Source: Nocardioides turkmenicus
GTDB lineage: Bacteria > Actinomycetota > Actinomycetes > Propionibacteriales > Nocardioidaceae
NCBI RefSeq assembly: GCF_011045035.1
Contig: NZ_JAALAA010000013.1
Coordinates: forward strand, 82,596 to 146,595
Length of the DNA: 64,000 nt
Direction of reading: 5' to 3'
Below the pieces are notes generated by a model. It was not told the DNA's origin and searched no databases. It worked only from the letters and a program-made list of their open reading frames with translations. The position numbers and the translations under genes were made by a program. This document shows positions 49,341-58,608 of this stretch, one piece after another (the stretch's first letter is position 1; each line of letters begins with the position of its first letter).

Positions 49341-49376
49341 CGCCGAGTCGGCCCGTCAAGACGGGCCGACTCGGCG
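49341..49376. terminator. Perfect 17-bp hairpin downstream of tesB
   Basis: CGCCGAGTCGGCCCGTC, AA, then the exact complement. It lies just after the tesB stop on the minus strand and should end that transcript. It contains the GCCGAGTCGGC core found in the other intergenic hairpins. Confidence 0.75.
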
Positions 49377-49381
49377 GAGGA

Positions 49382-50260
49382 TCAGGCGCGGGGCGGGCGG
49401 ATGAGGCCCTCTTGGGCCACCGTGGCAGCCAGGGTGCCGTCCGCGGTGAAGACGCGACCGATGGACAGGCCGCGGCCGCCGTAGGCCGAGGGGCTCTCCT
49501 GGTCGTAGAGCCACCACTCGTCGGCGCGGAAGGGGCGGTGGAACCAGATGGTGTGGTCGAGCGAGGCCATCTGGATGCCCTTGTGGTCCAGCGAGTGGGC
49601 GGCCAGGGAAGCGCCCAGGAGCGAGATGTCGGAGGCCCAGGTGAAGGCGCCGCGCTGGATGTCGGGGTCGTCGGGGAGCGAGGCGCCCAGCCGGATCCAC
49701 AGGCGCTGCTGCGCGGGGCGGGCTGGGTCGGGCTCGATGCCGAGCAGGGAGTTGCCGACGGCGCGCACCTCGACCGCCTCCCACTCGCGGGCCAGCGACA
49801 CGGCCTCGGGCGACCCCGAGTCGGCCATCATCTTCAGGAAGTCGATGCACTTCTCGGGCGGTGGGACGGACGGCATCGCGTCCTGGTGCTCGAAGCCGGT
49901 CTCCTCACGCTGGAAGTTGGCGGTGAGGTAGTAGATGTCGCGGCCCTTCTGCCGCGCCCGGACCCGCCTGGTCTCGAAGGAACGCCCGTCGCGGATCCGC
50001 TCCACGTCGTAGACGATCGGGTAGGACGGGTCGCCGGGCAGCAGGAAGTAGGAGTGCATCGAGTGCACCGTGAAGGCCGGGTCGGCCGAGCGGATGGCAG
50101 CCATCAGCGCCTGGGCGGCCACCTGGCCACCGTAGGCGCGTCCACGCGAGTTGCGGGTCGTGGTCGCACCGTGGAAGAGGTCCTTGTCGATCTCGACCAG
50201 GTCGAGCACGCCTACCAGCTCGGCCACTGCCTGATCCGCCGGTACGGCGTCGGTCGTCAT
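49382..50260 (-). CDS. tesB: Acyl-CoA thioesterase II (TesB-like)
   Basis: A 292-residue double hot-dog thioesterase: RAYGGQVAAQALMAAIR in the first repeat (~36-52) and SLDHTIWFHRPFRADEW in the second, with GRGLSIGRVF near the end. It hydrolyses acyl-CoA to free acid and CoA. Tail-to-head with the PAC2 gene upstream (15 bases). Substrate chain length cannot be inferred. Confidence 0.9.
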   Translation of the reverse strand: MTTDAVPADQAVAELVGVLDLVEIDKDLFHGATTTRNSRGRAYGGQVAAQALMAAIRSADPAFTVHSMHSYFLLPGDPSYPIVYDVERIRDGRSFETRRVRARQKGRDIYYLTANFQREETGFEHQDAMPSVPPPEKCIDFLKMMADSGSPEAVSLAREWEAVEVRAVGNSLLGIEPDPARPAQQRLWIRLGASLPDDPDIQRGAFTWASDISLLGASLAAHSLDHKGIQMASLDHTIWFHRPFRADEWWLYDQESPSAYGGRGLSIGRVFTADGTLAATVAQEGLIRPPRA

Positions 50261-50275
50261 GGGAGTGAGTGTCTC

Positions 50276-51235
50276 TCAATCCTTCTCAGGGTTGTCATCC
50301 GGGTCCGGGCCGTTCAGCCCGGCGAGGAACTGCTCGAACTGCGCGCCGAGCTCGTCACCGGTCGGCAGCGGCTCGTCGGGCGCGAGCAGGGAGCGCCCGG
50401 ACTCCTCGCCGCGCCGGAAGGTGTCGTACTGCTGCTCGAGAGCGGCGACGACCTCCCGCACCTCGGCATTGTCCTCGATGTAGGAGGCGATCTCCTCCTC
50501 GCGGCGCTGCGCCTCGGCCTCCAGGTCGGAGACGGGGATCGTCAGCCGGGCGGCACGCTCGAGCTCCTCGACGAGCACGACCGCCGCGGCCGGGAAGTCG
50601 CTCTGGGCCAGGTAGTGCGGCATGTGCACCACGAAGCCGCCCGCCGGCAGACCCCACTCCCCCAGCCGGATCTCCAGCATGGCCTGGGCGGACGCCGGGA
50701 TCCGGATCTCGCCGTTCCAGGGGCTCTCCCAGACCTGGCCGGCGAGCTCCTGCGCGGGGGCGTTGGCGTGCCTGGTCGTGGTCAGCGGCCGGGTGTGCGG
50801 CACCGCCATCGGCACCGAGGTGAGCGAGATCACCTCGGTCACGCCGAGGCGCTCGATGACCTCGCGTACGGCGCCGGCGAAGGCCTCCCATCGGTTGTCC
50901 GGCTCCGGTCCGTGCAGCAGCAGGTAGGGCGTGTCGCCGGCGTCCTTGAGCAGCCGGACGACCAGCCGCGGGGCGTCGAAGGACTCGTAGTGGTCGCTGA
51001 CGAACGAGATCGCGGGGCGCCGGGCCCGGTAGTCGTGGAACTCGTCGACCTCGAAGGTCGCGACCGCCGGCGCGCGCCGGGAGGTCTGGACCAGGTGGGC
51101 GGCGGCTCGTTCGGAGGCCTTCCCGGCGTCGAGGAATCCGTCCAGGACCACCACCATCGGCAGCCGGTCGCCGCCGGCGAGGAGGATCTCCTCGGGCAGG
51201 TCGTCCACGATGTGCACCAGACGTGATCCGGCCAT
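50276..51235 (-). CDS. PAC2 family protein
   Basis: A 319-residue PAC2 (proteasome-assembly-chaperone 2) fold protein: MVVVLDGFLDAGKASERAAA, TFEVDEFHDYRARRPAISFV, LLLHGPEPDNRW, and a helical acidic C-terminus (EAEAQRREEEIASYIEDNAE). Common in Actinobacteria, sometimes next to proteasome or fatty-acid genes; molecular role unproven. ATG at 51235 begins the conserved fold; upstream frame looks like untranslated leader. Confidence 0.82.
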   Translation of the reverse strand: MAGSRLVHIVDDLPEEILLAGGDRLPMVVVLDGFLDAGKASERAAAHLVQTSRRAPAVATFEVDEFHDYRARRPAISFVSDHYESFDAPRLVVRLLKDAGDTPYLLLHGPEPDNRWEAFAGAVREVIERLGVTEVISLTSVPMAVPHTRPLTTTRHANAPAQELAGQVWESPWNGEIRIPASAQAMLEIRLGEWGLPAGGFVVHMPHYLAQSDFPAAAVVLVEELERAARLTIPVSDLEAEAQRREEEIASYIEDNAEVREVVAALEQQYDTFRRGEESGRSLLAPDEPLPTGDELGAQFEQFLAGLNGPDPDDNPEKD

Positions 51236-51545
51236 CGGTGCCTCCTCCCGTCGCGTACGGCCCTCACGGGCCGCGCCGTCGCTTGCCTCGCCCGGGATCT
51301 CGACCCTCGGGCTCAACCTTCTGAATACACGCTTCCACATGACGACAGGGCAGCATTCTGGACGCCCACGATATTCCCAAGTCGACGCGCGGAGACCGGC
51401 GATCTCCCCCGGACGGCCGGTGTGACCTCCCCCTCGATGCAGTCGTTGTTACTAGCGGGTAATGTAAGCGCCGGGGCACCACCGGTGCCCGCATCAACAG
51501 CGCCGCCCGGCGGCAACCGACCGGCAATTCACATGGAGTGACACG
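51236..51545. promoter_or_regulatory. Upstream region of fadA
   Basis: A 310-base gap between the divergent PAC2 and fadA genes. TTACTAGCGGGTAA (51449-51462) is an imperfect inverted repeat with TTAC/GTAA arms about 85 bases before the fadA start and is a candidate operator. GGAG at 51535 is the fadA ribosome site. Nothing else is recognised. Confidence 0.4.
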
Positions 51546-52745
51546 GTGACCCGACAGCTGCGAGAAGTCGTCTTCGTCGACGGCGTACGCACACCTTTCG
51601 GCAAGGCCAAGGGCCAGTACGCCGAGACCCGCGCAGACGACCTGGTCGTCAAGCTCATCCGTGAGCTCACGCGCCGCAACCCCGATCTTCCCCCGGAGCG
51701 GATCGACGAGGTCGCCATCGCCGCGACCACGCAGATCGGCGACCAGGGCCTCACCATCGGCCGCACCGCCGGCCTGCTCGCCGGTCTCCCGCAGTCCGTC
51801 CCGGGCTACGCGATCGACCGGATGTGCGCGGGCGCGATGACCGCGGTCACCACGACCGCCGGCGGCATCGCCTTCGGCGCCTACGACGTCGCCATCGCCG
51901 GTGGCGTCGAGCACATGGGCCGCCACCCGATGGGCGAGGGCGTCGACCCGAACCCTCGGATCATCTCCGAGAAGCTGGTCGACCCGAGCGCGCTCGTCAT
52001 GGGCAACACCGCCGAGAACGTCCACGACCGCTACCCGGCGATCACCAAGGAGCGCACCGACGCGTTCGCGGTCCGCTCCCAGGAGCTGGCCGCCAAGGCG
52101 TACGCCGACGGCAAGATCCAGCCCGACCTGGTCCCCGTCGCCACGCGGAGCGCGGAGAACGGCTGGGGCCTGGCCACCACCGACGAGCCGATGCGTCCCG
52201 GCACCACCACCGAGGACCTCGCCAAGCTGAAGACCCCGTTCCGCCCCCACGGCCGGGTGACCGCGGGCAACGCGGCGGGCATCAACGACGGCGCGACCGC
52301 CTCGCTGCTGGCCTCCGAGGAGGTCGCCAAGGAGCTCGGCCTGCCGATCAAGATGCGGCTGGTGTCGTACGCCTTCGCCGGCGTCGCCCCCGAGGTCATG
52401 GCCGTCGGCCCGATCCCGTCGACCGAGAAGGCGCTGGCCAAGGCCGGGCTCACGATCGACGACATCGAGGCCTTCGAGATCAACGAGGCCTTCGCGATCC
52501 AGGTGCTCGCGTTCCTGGACCACTTCGGCATCGACCAGAACGACGACCGCGTGAACCCCTACGGTGGCGCGATCGCGTTCGGTCACCCGCTGGCCTCCTC
52601 CGGCGTGCGGCTGATGATCCAGCTCGCCCGCCAGTTCGAGGAGCGCCCCGAGGTCCGCTACGGCCTCACCACCATGTGCATCGGCCTGGGAATGGGCGGC
52701 ACGGTCATCTGGGAGAACCCTCACTGGAACGGCGCGGAGGCCTGA
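51546..52745 (+). CDS. fadA: 3-ketoacyl-CoA thiolase FadA-like
   Basis: A 399-residue thiolase: active Cys in YAIDRMCAGAMTA (~92), FEINEAFAIQ, GGAIAFGHPLASSGVR with catalytic His and TTMCIGLGMGG with the second Cys. GTG start eight bases after GGAG. It is followed by fadB two bases later, the conserved trifunctional-type operon for long-chain fatty-acid oxidation. Confidence 0.92.
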   Translation: MTRQLREVVFVDGVRTPFGKAKGQYAETRADDLVVKLIRELTRRNPDLPPERIDEVAIAATTQIGDQGLTIGRTAGLLAGLPQSVPGYAIDRMCAGAMTAVTTTAGGIAFGAYDVAIAGGVEHMGRHPMGEGVDPNPRIISEKLVDPSALVMGNTAENVHDRYPAITKERTDAFAVRSQELAAKAYADGKIQPDLVPVATRSAENGWGLATTDEPMRPGTTTEDLAKLKTPFRPHGRVTAGNAAGINDGATASLLASEEVAKELGLPIKMRLVSYAFAGVAPEVMAVGPIPSTEKALAKAGLTIDDIEAFEINEAFAIQVLAFLDHFGIDQNDDRVNPYGGAIAFGHPLASSGVRLMIQLARQFEERPEVRYGLTTMCIGLGMGGTVIWENPHWNGAEA

Positions 52746-52746
52746 C

Positions 52747-54840
52747 ATGACGGACATCAACACGCTGCTCGCCGACGTGGAGAAGCTCTTCTCCGACGAC
52801 GAGGTCGTCACCAAGGCGCTGCTGCAGAAGGTGACCCTGCCCTCCGGCAAGGTCCTCGGCCTGGTCACCCTCGACAACGGCCACGACCACACCCGCCCGA
52901 ACACGTTCGGGCCGAAGTCGTTGGTCGAGCTCAACACCGCGTACGACGCGGCCCTGGCCGACCCCGAGATCGACGCGATCGCGGTGACCGGCAAGCCGTT
53001 CATCCTCGCGGCCGGTGCCGACCTGACCTCGCTGCAGGCGGGCGGCCCCGAGGGGATCCGTACGATCGCCGAGCTCGGCCACGCGGTCTTCCGCAAGCTG
53101 GGCGACGGTCACGACGGGACCAAGAAGCCGTCGTTCGGCTTCATCAACGGGCTCGCGCTGGGTGGCGGCCTCGAGGTCGCGCTGCACGCCGACTACCGCA
53201 CCATCCAGGACTCGGTGCCGGCCGTGGGCCTGCCCGAGGTCATGCTCGGCCTCATCCCCGGCTGGGGCGGCGGCTACCTGCTGCCGAACCTGATCGGTCC
53301 GGCCAAGGCCGCCAAGGTCTTCATCGAGAACCCGCTCAACAACGGCAAGGTGCTCAAGGGCACCGAGGCGTACGACCTCGGCATCGCGGACGCGATGTTC
53401 GGTGGCGCCGACTACCTCGAGCAGTCGCTGCTGTGGGCCGACGGTGTCCTGTCCGGGAAGGTGTCGGTCGAGCGCGAGGAGATCGACCGTGGTGAGTCCT
53501 GGGACGAGGCCGCCAAGAACGCCGGCTTCTTCGCCTGGGCGAAGACCGGCGACGCCTCCCCGGCCGCCAAGAAGGCCGTCGAGCTGCTGACGCTGGCCAA
53601 GACCGCGACCCGCGACGAGGGCTTCACGGCCGAGGACGACGCGCTCGTGGCGATGTCCGAGACCCCGCAGCTGCTCGCCTCGCTCTACTCCTTCGACCTG
53701 GTGCAGAAGCGCGCCAAGCGTCCCGCCGGTGCGCCCGACAAGGCGCTCGCGCAGAAGGTCACCAAGGTCGGCATCATCGGTGCCGGTCTGATGGCCTCGC
53801 AGTTCGCGCTGCTCTTCGTCCAGCGTCTCAAGGTGCCGGTCGTCATGGTCGACCTCGACCAGGAGCGCGCCGACAAGGGTGTGGCGTACGTCCACGCCGA
53901 GCTCGACAAGAAGCTAGCCAAGGGTCGCGCGTCCCAGGACGCGACCAACCGCCTCAAGGCGCTGGTCACCTCCTCGGTCGACTACGCGGAGGCCTTCTCC
54001 GACGCCGACTTCATCATCGAGGCAGTCTTCGAGGAGATGGGCGTCAAGAAGACCGTCTTCGCCAACGCGGAGGCCGTCGCGCCGGAGACCGCGGTCTTCG
54101 CCACGAACACCTCGTCCCTCTCCATCACGGAGATGGCGGCCGACCTGAAGAACCCCGAGCGGGTCGTGGGCTTCCACTTCTTCAACCCGGTCGCGGTCAT
54201 GCCGCTGCTGGAGATCATCAAGGGCGAGAAGACCTCCGACGCAGCGCTGGCGACGGCGTTCGCGACCTCCAAGGCGCTGAAGAAGACCTCGATCCTGGTC
54301 AAGGACAGCCCCTCCTTCATCGTGAACCGGCTCCTGGGCCGCTTCATGGGCGAGATCGCGAAGATCGCCGACGAGGGCACCCCGATCGACGTCGTCGAGT
54401 CCGCCTTCGCGGGCGTCACCCCGATGTCGCCCTACCAGCTCATCGGGCTGGTCGGGCCGGCGATCGCATACCACAACAACGAGACCCTGGCGAAGGCCTT
54501 CCCCGAGCGGTTCTACCTCTCGGAGAACCTCCACAAGGTCGTCGAGGCCAAGAAGGCCTCGTTCTTCGGTGCCGACGGCCGCACCCTCGACCCGGAGGTC
54601 GAGGCGCTCCTCACCGTCGGCGACGTGGTCAAGACCGCCGAGGAGGTGCGTCAGCAGACCCTCGAGGCCATCGCCGACGAGATCCGCCGGATGCTCGACG
54701 AGGGCGTCGCCCAGGCCGCCGAGGACATCGACCTGGGGATGATCACCGGTGCCGGCTTCCAGTTCTGGAACGGCGGCATCACCCAGCTCCTCGACCGCGA
54801 GGGCATCTCCGAGAAGGTCACCGGCAAGAAGTTCCACTGA
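52747..54840 (+). CDS. fadB: Multifunctional fatty-acid oxidation protein FadB-like
   Basis: A 697-residue protein. N-terminal crotonase domain (FILAAGADLTSL; GLALGGGLEVALHADYRTIQ; GLPEVMLGLIPGWGG) gives enoyl-CoA hydratase; the central Rossmann domain (VGIIGAGLMASQFALLFVQR) and C-terminal 3HCDH domains (FFNPVAVMPLLEI; KDSPSFIVNRLLGRFMGE) give 3-hydroxyacyl-CoA dehydrogenase. Same order as Rv0859-Rv0860. With FadA it completes beta-oxidation cycles, receiving propionyl-, acetyl- and acyl-CoA flow from the steroid side chain too. Confidence 0.92.
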   Translation: MTDINTLLADVEKLFSDDEVVTKALLQKVTLPSGKVLGLVTLDNGHDHTRPNTFGPKSLVELNTAYDAALADPEIDAIAVTGKPFILAAGADLTSLQAGGPEGIRTIAELGHAVFRKLGDGHDGTKKPSFGFINGLALGGGLEVALHADYRTIQDSVPAVGLPEVMLGLIPGWGGGYLLPNLIGPAKAAKVFIENPLNNGKVLKGTEAYDLGIADAMFGGADYLEQSLLWADGVLSGKVSVEREEIDRGESWDEAAKNAGFFAWAKTGDASPAAKKAVELLTLAKTATRDEGFTAEDDALVAMSETPQLLASLYSFDLVQKRAKRPAGAPDKALAQKVTKVGIIGAGLMASQFALLFVQRLKVPVVMVDLDQERADKGVAYVHAELDKKLAKGRASQDATNRLKALVTSSVDYAEAFSDADFIIEAVFEEMGVKKTVFANAEAVAPETAVFATNTSSLSITEMAADLKNPERVVGFHFFNPVAVMPLLEIIKGEKTSDAALATAFATSKALKKTSILVKDSPSFIVNRLLGRFMGEIAKIADEGTPIDVVESAFAGVTPMSPYQLIGLVGPAIAYHNNETLAKAFPERFYLSENLHKVVEAKKASFFGADGRTLDPEVEALLTVGDVVKTAEEVRQQTLEAIADEIRRMLDEGVAQAAEDIDLGMITGAGFQFWNGGITQLLDREGISEKVTGKKFH

Positions 54841-54855
54841 CGCCTGGATGCGCCC

Positions 54856-54884
54856 GGCCCCCGATCGCCAAGCGGTCGGGGGCC
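54856..54884. terminator. Hairpin after fadB
   Basis: GGCCCCCGATCGC pairs with GCGGTCGGGGGCC (13-bp stem with one G-T pair, loop CAA) 15 bases after the fadB stop. No T-run follows, as is common in high-GC actinobacteria. Confidence 0.8.
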
Positions 54885-54908
54885 GATCCTTTGTCCAGGA
54901 GCGTCAGC

Positions 54909-55097
54909 TCATGCCTTCTCCGGCGCGCCGGCGCTCTGCCGCTCTCGCGGGGCCTGCTGGCGCACCGCAGACTGCGGTGAGCGACGCCGGCTCTCGATCC
55001 GCTTGCGGATCTGCTCATCGGCCGCTTTGAGGTCGAACGGCGCCGACATCTGCTCAGGTGACCAGGCGAACTCGGCCACGAGGTCGTCATAGAGCAT
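54909..55097 (-). CDS. Small hypothetical protein (62 residues)
   Basis: ATG at 55097 has GGGGGA five bases upstream. The predicted product begins MLYDDLVAEFAWSPEQMSAP and is helical and charged, ending in a Lys/Arg/Gln-rich tail. No family recognised. It is convergent with fadB and lies 147 bases downstream of dxs in the same direction. Ribosome-site and composition make it plausible; homology evidence is lacking. Confidence 0.45.
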   Translation of the reverse strand: MLYDDLVAEFAWSPEQMSAPFDLKAADEQIRKRIESRRRSPQSAVRQQAPRERQSAGAPEKA

Positions 55098-55244
55098 GGA
55101 TTCCCCCGAGTGCTGTGTGGTGACGAAATCGAGGGCCCTCGTCGCCCCCGACGGACCCCACTCTAAACGCAGAGGAGCCGAACTTCGCCAGTGGCTCGAC
55201 CGGAGAGACCGAGTCCGGATGGTCAAAATTCGGCGCCGCGGGCG

Positions 55245-57143
55245 TCAGAGGCTGACGTCTCGGGGCAGCGGAGCGGGGGTGAGAGCACCCAGACGCTCGA
55301 TGGTGTCGAGGGCGATCGACTGGGGCGTCAGACCGATCGCCTCGAGAATCTTCGGGCGCTTGGCGTGGTCGAGGAACTCCTGCGGGATCCCGTGGATCCG
55401 CACCGGGGTGCGTACGTCCGCGGCGGTCAGCGCCTGCAGGAAGGAGGCCCCCACGCCGCCGGTGACGCCGTTGTCCTCGATGGTGACCACCAGGCCGTGG
55501 TCGGCCGCTGCCTCGACGAGGGCCGGGTCGATCGGCTTGACCCAGCGCGGGTCGACGACAGTGACGCCGATGCCCTGGGCGGTGAGCCGCTCCGCGACGC
55601 CCACGGCGACCTCGGCCATGGAGCCCACGCCGAGGACCAGGACGTCCTTGGTGCCGTTGCGGACGAGCACGTCGGCGCCGCCGAGCTTGCCGACGGTGGG
55701 GATGTCCTCGGGCGGCGGGCCCTTCGGGAAGCGGACGACGGTGGGCGCGTCGTCGACCTCGACGGCCTCGTCGAGCAGCTCGTTGAGGCGGGCGATGTCG
55801 CGCGGGGCGGCCAGCCGCAGGCCCGGGACGACCTGGAGCAGGGACATGTCCCACATGCCGTTGTGGGAGGCGCCGTCGTCACCGGTCACACCGGAGCGGT
55901 CGAGCACGAACGTTACCCCGGCGCGGTGGAGCGCACAGTCCATCAGCACCTGGTCGAAGGCGCGGTTGAGGAACGTCGCGTAGACCGCGAAGACCGGGTG
56001 CAGGCCGCCCATCGCCAGCCCGGCGGCCGAGGTGGCGGCGTGCTGCTCGGCGATGCCGACGTCGAAGGTGCGCTCGGGGAACCGGGCCTGGAACGCGTCC
56101 AGACCGACCGGGTGCATCATCGCCGCAGTGATCGCGACGATGTCCTGGCGGCTCTCCCCCAGCCGCACCATGGCGTCGGAGAAGTGGTCGGTCCAGATCC
56201 TGCCCTTGGGCTTCTCGGCGCCCGTCTGGACGTCGAACGGGCCGGGCGAGTGGAACTGGTCGGCCTCGTGGCGCTCGGCCGGGTCGTAGCCGTAGCCCTT
56301 GCGGGTGATCGCGTGCACGATCACCGGGCCACCGAACTTCTTGGCGGAGGTCAGCGCCTGCTCGACGGCGTGCCGGTCGTGGCCGTCGACGGGGCCGACG
56401 TACTTCAGGCCGAGGTCCTCGAAGAGGCCCTGGGGCGCGACCGCGTCCTTGAGGCCCTTCTTCACCGCGTGCAGCGCGTCGTAGGCCATCGCGCCGATCC
56501 CGGGCACCGCGTTGAGGCGGCGCTTGACCATGTCGAGGAGCAGCTCGTAGCGAGGGTTCGTACGCAGCGACGTCAGCGCGGTGGCCAGACCGCCGATGGT
56601 CGGGGTGTAGGAGCGGCCGTTGTCGTTGACCACGATGACCAGCTTGGAGTCGTGCTGGATCGCGATGTTGTTGAGCGCCTCCCAGGCCATCCCGCCGGTC
56701 AGCGCGCCGTCGCCGATCACCGCGACCACGTGGCGGTCCTCGCCACGGATCGTGAAGGCCTTGGCCAGACCGTCGGCGTAGGAGAGCGCCGTGGAGGCGT
56801 GGGAGTTCTCGACCAGGTCGTGGTCGGACTCCGACTGGCTCGGGTAGCCGCTCATCCCGCCCTCGCGGCGCAGGGTGCCGAAGTCGCCGGCGCGGCCGGT
56901 GACGAGCTTGTGGACGTAGGACTGGTGGCCCGTGTCGAAGACGATCTTGTCGCTGGGGCTGTCGAAGACGCGGTGCATGGCGAGCGTCAGCTCGACCACG
57001 CCGAGGTTGGGACCGAGGTGGCCGGTGTTGGTGGCCACGGTCCGGATCATCAGGTCCCGGATCTCGCTCGCGAGGAGCTCGAGCTGGTCGTCGGAGAGAT
57101 CACGAAGATCCTGCGGCGCGGCGATGCGTTCGAGGAGACCCAT
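55245..57143 (-). CDS. dxs: 1-deoxy-D-xylulose-5-phosphate synthase
   Basis: A 632-residue transketolase-family enzyme: [32 protein letters not shown], the TPP site [16 protein letters not shown], and a second Pyr domain [17 protein letters not shown] with transketolase C-domain. It makes DXP from pyruvate and glyceraldehyde 3-phosphate, the entry to non-mevalonate isoprenoids. Full length for the family. Upstream NUDIX gene is 11 bases away. Confidence 0.95.
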   Translation of the reverse strand: MGLLERIAAPQDLRDLSDDQLELLASEIRDLMIRTVATNTGHLGPNLGVVELTLAMHRVFDSPSDKIVFDTGHQSYVHKLVTGRAGDFGTLRREGGMSGYPSQSESDHDLVENSHASTALSYADGLAKAFTIRGEDRHVVAVIGDGALTGGMAWEALNNIAIQHDSKLVIVVNDNGRSYTPTIGGLATALTSLRTNPRYELLLDMVKRRLNAVPGIGAMAYDALHAVKKGLKDAVAPQGLFEDLGLKYVGPVDGHDRHAVEQALTSAKKFGGPVIVHAITRKGYGYDPAERHEADQFHSPGPFDVQTGAEKPKGRIWTDHFSDAMVRLGESRQDIVAITAAMMHPVGLDAFQARFPERTFDVGIAEQHAATSAAGLAMGGLHPVFAVYATFLNRAFDQVLMDCALHRAGVTFVLDRSGVTGDDGASHNGMWDMSLLQVVPGLRLAAPRDIARLNELLDEAVEVDDAPTVVRFPKGPPPEDIPTVGKLGGADVLVRNGTKDVLVLGVGSMAEVAVGVAERLTAQGIGVTVVDPRWVKPIDPALVEAAADHGLVVTIEDNGVTGGVGASFLQALTAADVRTPVRIHGIPQEFLDHAKRPKILEAIGLTPQSIALDTIERLGALTPAPLPRDVSL

Positions 57144-57154
57144 AGGAGGGGATT

Positions 57155-57607
57155 CTACGTCTCCACCCTGACGGGCTCCGACCCGGATAGCGCCGCGTGC
57201 TGGGGCGATCCGAGGAAGCGAGCCAGCCCGATCCGGGCCGAGTCGCTGAGGTCCAGGTCAGGCGCCGTCGCGGGGTCGACGAAGACGATCTGGCGGCCCT
57301 CGTGGCAGACGATGTCGGCGTCGGTGAGGTCGACGCCGGCGGCGTAGAGGTGGATCTTGTCGTCGGTGCCGGTCTCGGGGTGCCGGAGCTCCTGGACCCC
57401 GACCAGCTCGAGCGTCTCCGGGGCGAGGCGCACCTCGGTCTCCTCCTCGAGCTCACGAGCCGCGCCGCTCAGCGGGTCCTCCCCCGGCTCCAGGTGTCCG
57501 CCGCAGAAGGACCACTTCTCCGGCGCGATCGTCGGATGCTCGTCGCGCTCCTGGAGCAGCACCCAGCCACGACGGTCGACAAGGATCACGGCGGCGAACT
57601 CGGTCAT
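57155..57607 (-). CDS. NUDIX hydrolase
   Basis: A 150-residue protein with the NUDIX box starting [20 protein letters not shown] and ending ETEV, preceded by [20 protein letters not shown]. It hydrolyses nucleoside diphosphate-type compounds; specificity unknown. ATG at 57607 begins the conserved domain; a long in-frame extension lies over the alcohol dehydrogenase gene and is rejected. It sits between the phosphonate cluster and dxs. Confidence 0.88.
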   Translation of the reverse strand: MTEFAAVILVDRRGWVLLQERDEHPTIAPEKWSFCGGHLEPGEDPLSGAARELEEETEVRLAPETLELVGVQELRHPETGTDDKIHLYAAGVDLTDADIVCHEGRQIVFVDPATAPDLDLSDSARIGLARFLGSPQHAALSGSEPVRVET

Positions 57608-57618
57608 GAGGGGCGAGC

Positions 57619-58608
57619 CTAGTCCTCCCGTGGGCGCACCGACGCGCGCGGTCTCCCCAGCTCCGTCGTCAGGACGTCGCCGAGCCGGTCGAGCCCGACG
57701 GGCTCCTCGACCAGCTCGGCCCAGGGGCGCTCCGACGCGGCGAGGAACGCGACCGCCTGCTCGAGGTGCCGCGGCTCGTAGTTGTGTACGCCGCTGACCG
57801 ACCGCCACCCACGCACGACCGCCTCCGGGTCGACCGCGATCGCGCGTCCCGGGGAGACCGACCCCACGAGCACGAGCGAGCCACCGATGTCGAGCGCCCC
57901 GAGAGCCGCCTCGACCGCTGCCGCCGCACCGGAGAAGTCGAGCGCGACATCGACCGGCGGAAGTGCCTGGCCCGCGGTCACCGTCCACGTCGCACCGAAG
58001 GCCCGGGCGAGCTCCAGGCGGGCCGGGTCGACGTCGCTCACCACGATCTCGGCCGCACCGGCATCGGCCGCGGCGGCGACCGCGGTCAGCCCGAGCATCC
58101 CGGCGCCGACCACGAGCACCCGGCGCTCGCGCAGCGAGCCGGCCCGCTCCAGCGCCGCCATCACCGTGGCGGTCGCGCACCCGGCCGGCGCGGCGACCTC
58201 GTCGGCCAGCGCGTCCGGGACCGGCACGACGGCGGTGCCGGCGGGCAGGAGCACGTGGGTGGCGTAGGTGCCGGACAGCGGCCAGGCCGCCTCGTAGGCC
58301 TCGTGGCCGAGCTTGCGCACCGAGCGGCACTTCGCGGTGAGGCCACGCCGGCAGCGGTCGCAGGCACCGCAGGAGACCGTGACGCCCCAGACGACTCGCC
58401 GGCCGGTGCCGACGACCCGGCCGACACCCTCGTGGCCGAGCACGCTCGGGCAGGCGCCGGGCCGCCGGCCGGCGACGGTGTGGTGGTCGGAGCCGCACAC
58501 CGTCGCGAGGTCGATCTCGACCAGGGTCTCGCCCGGCCCGGGCTCGGGCAGGGCGACGTTCTCCAGCGTGACCTCGGCGCCGCCGCGCCACACCGCCACC
58601 CGTGCCAT
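57619..58608 (-). CDS. Zinc-dependent alcohol dehydrogenase, phosphonate-cluster (TIGR03366/HpnZ-like)
   Basis: A 329-residue MDR protein: catalytic-zinc ligands VCGSDHH and LGHEGVGRV, four structural-zinc cysteines (VSCGACDRCRRGLTAKC) and a Rossmann motif VLVVGAGMLGLTAVAAAADA. TIGR03366 enzymes sit in phosphonate catabolism loci and are thought to process the aldehyde/alcohol product. ATG at 58608 overlaps the phnE stop by one base, so it is the last gene of the phn operon. Confidence 0.85.
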   Translation of the reverse strand: MARVAVWRGGAEVTLENVALPEPGPGETLVEIDLATVCGSDHHTVAGRRPGACPSVLGHEGVGRVVGTGRRVVWGVTVSCGACDRCRRGLTAKCRSVRKLGHEAYEAAWPLSGTYATHVLLPAGTAVVPVPDALADEVAAPAGCATATVMAALERAGSLRERRVLVVGAGMLGLTAVAAAADAGAAEIVVSDVDPARLELARAFGATWTVTAGQALPPVDVALDFSGAAAAVEAALGALDIGGSLVLVGSVSPGRAIAVDPEAVVRGWRSVSGVHNYEPRHLEQAVAFLAASERPWAELVEEPVGLDRLGDVLTTELGRPRASVRPRED

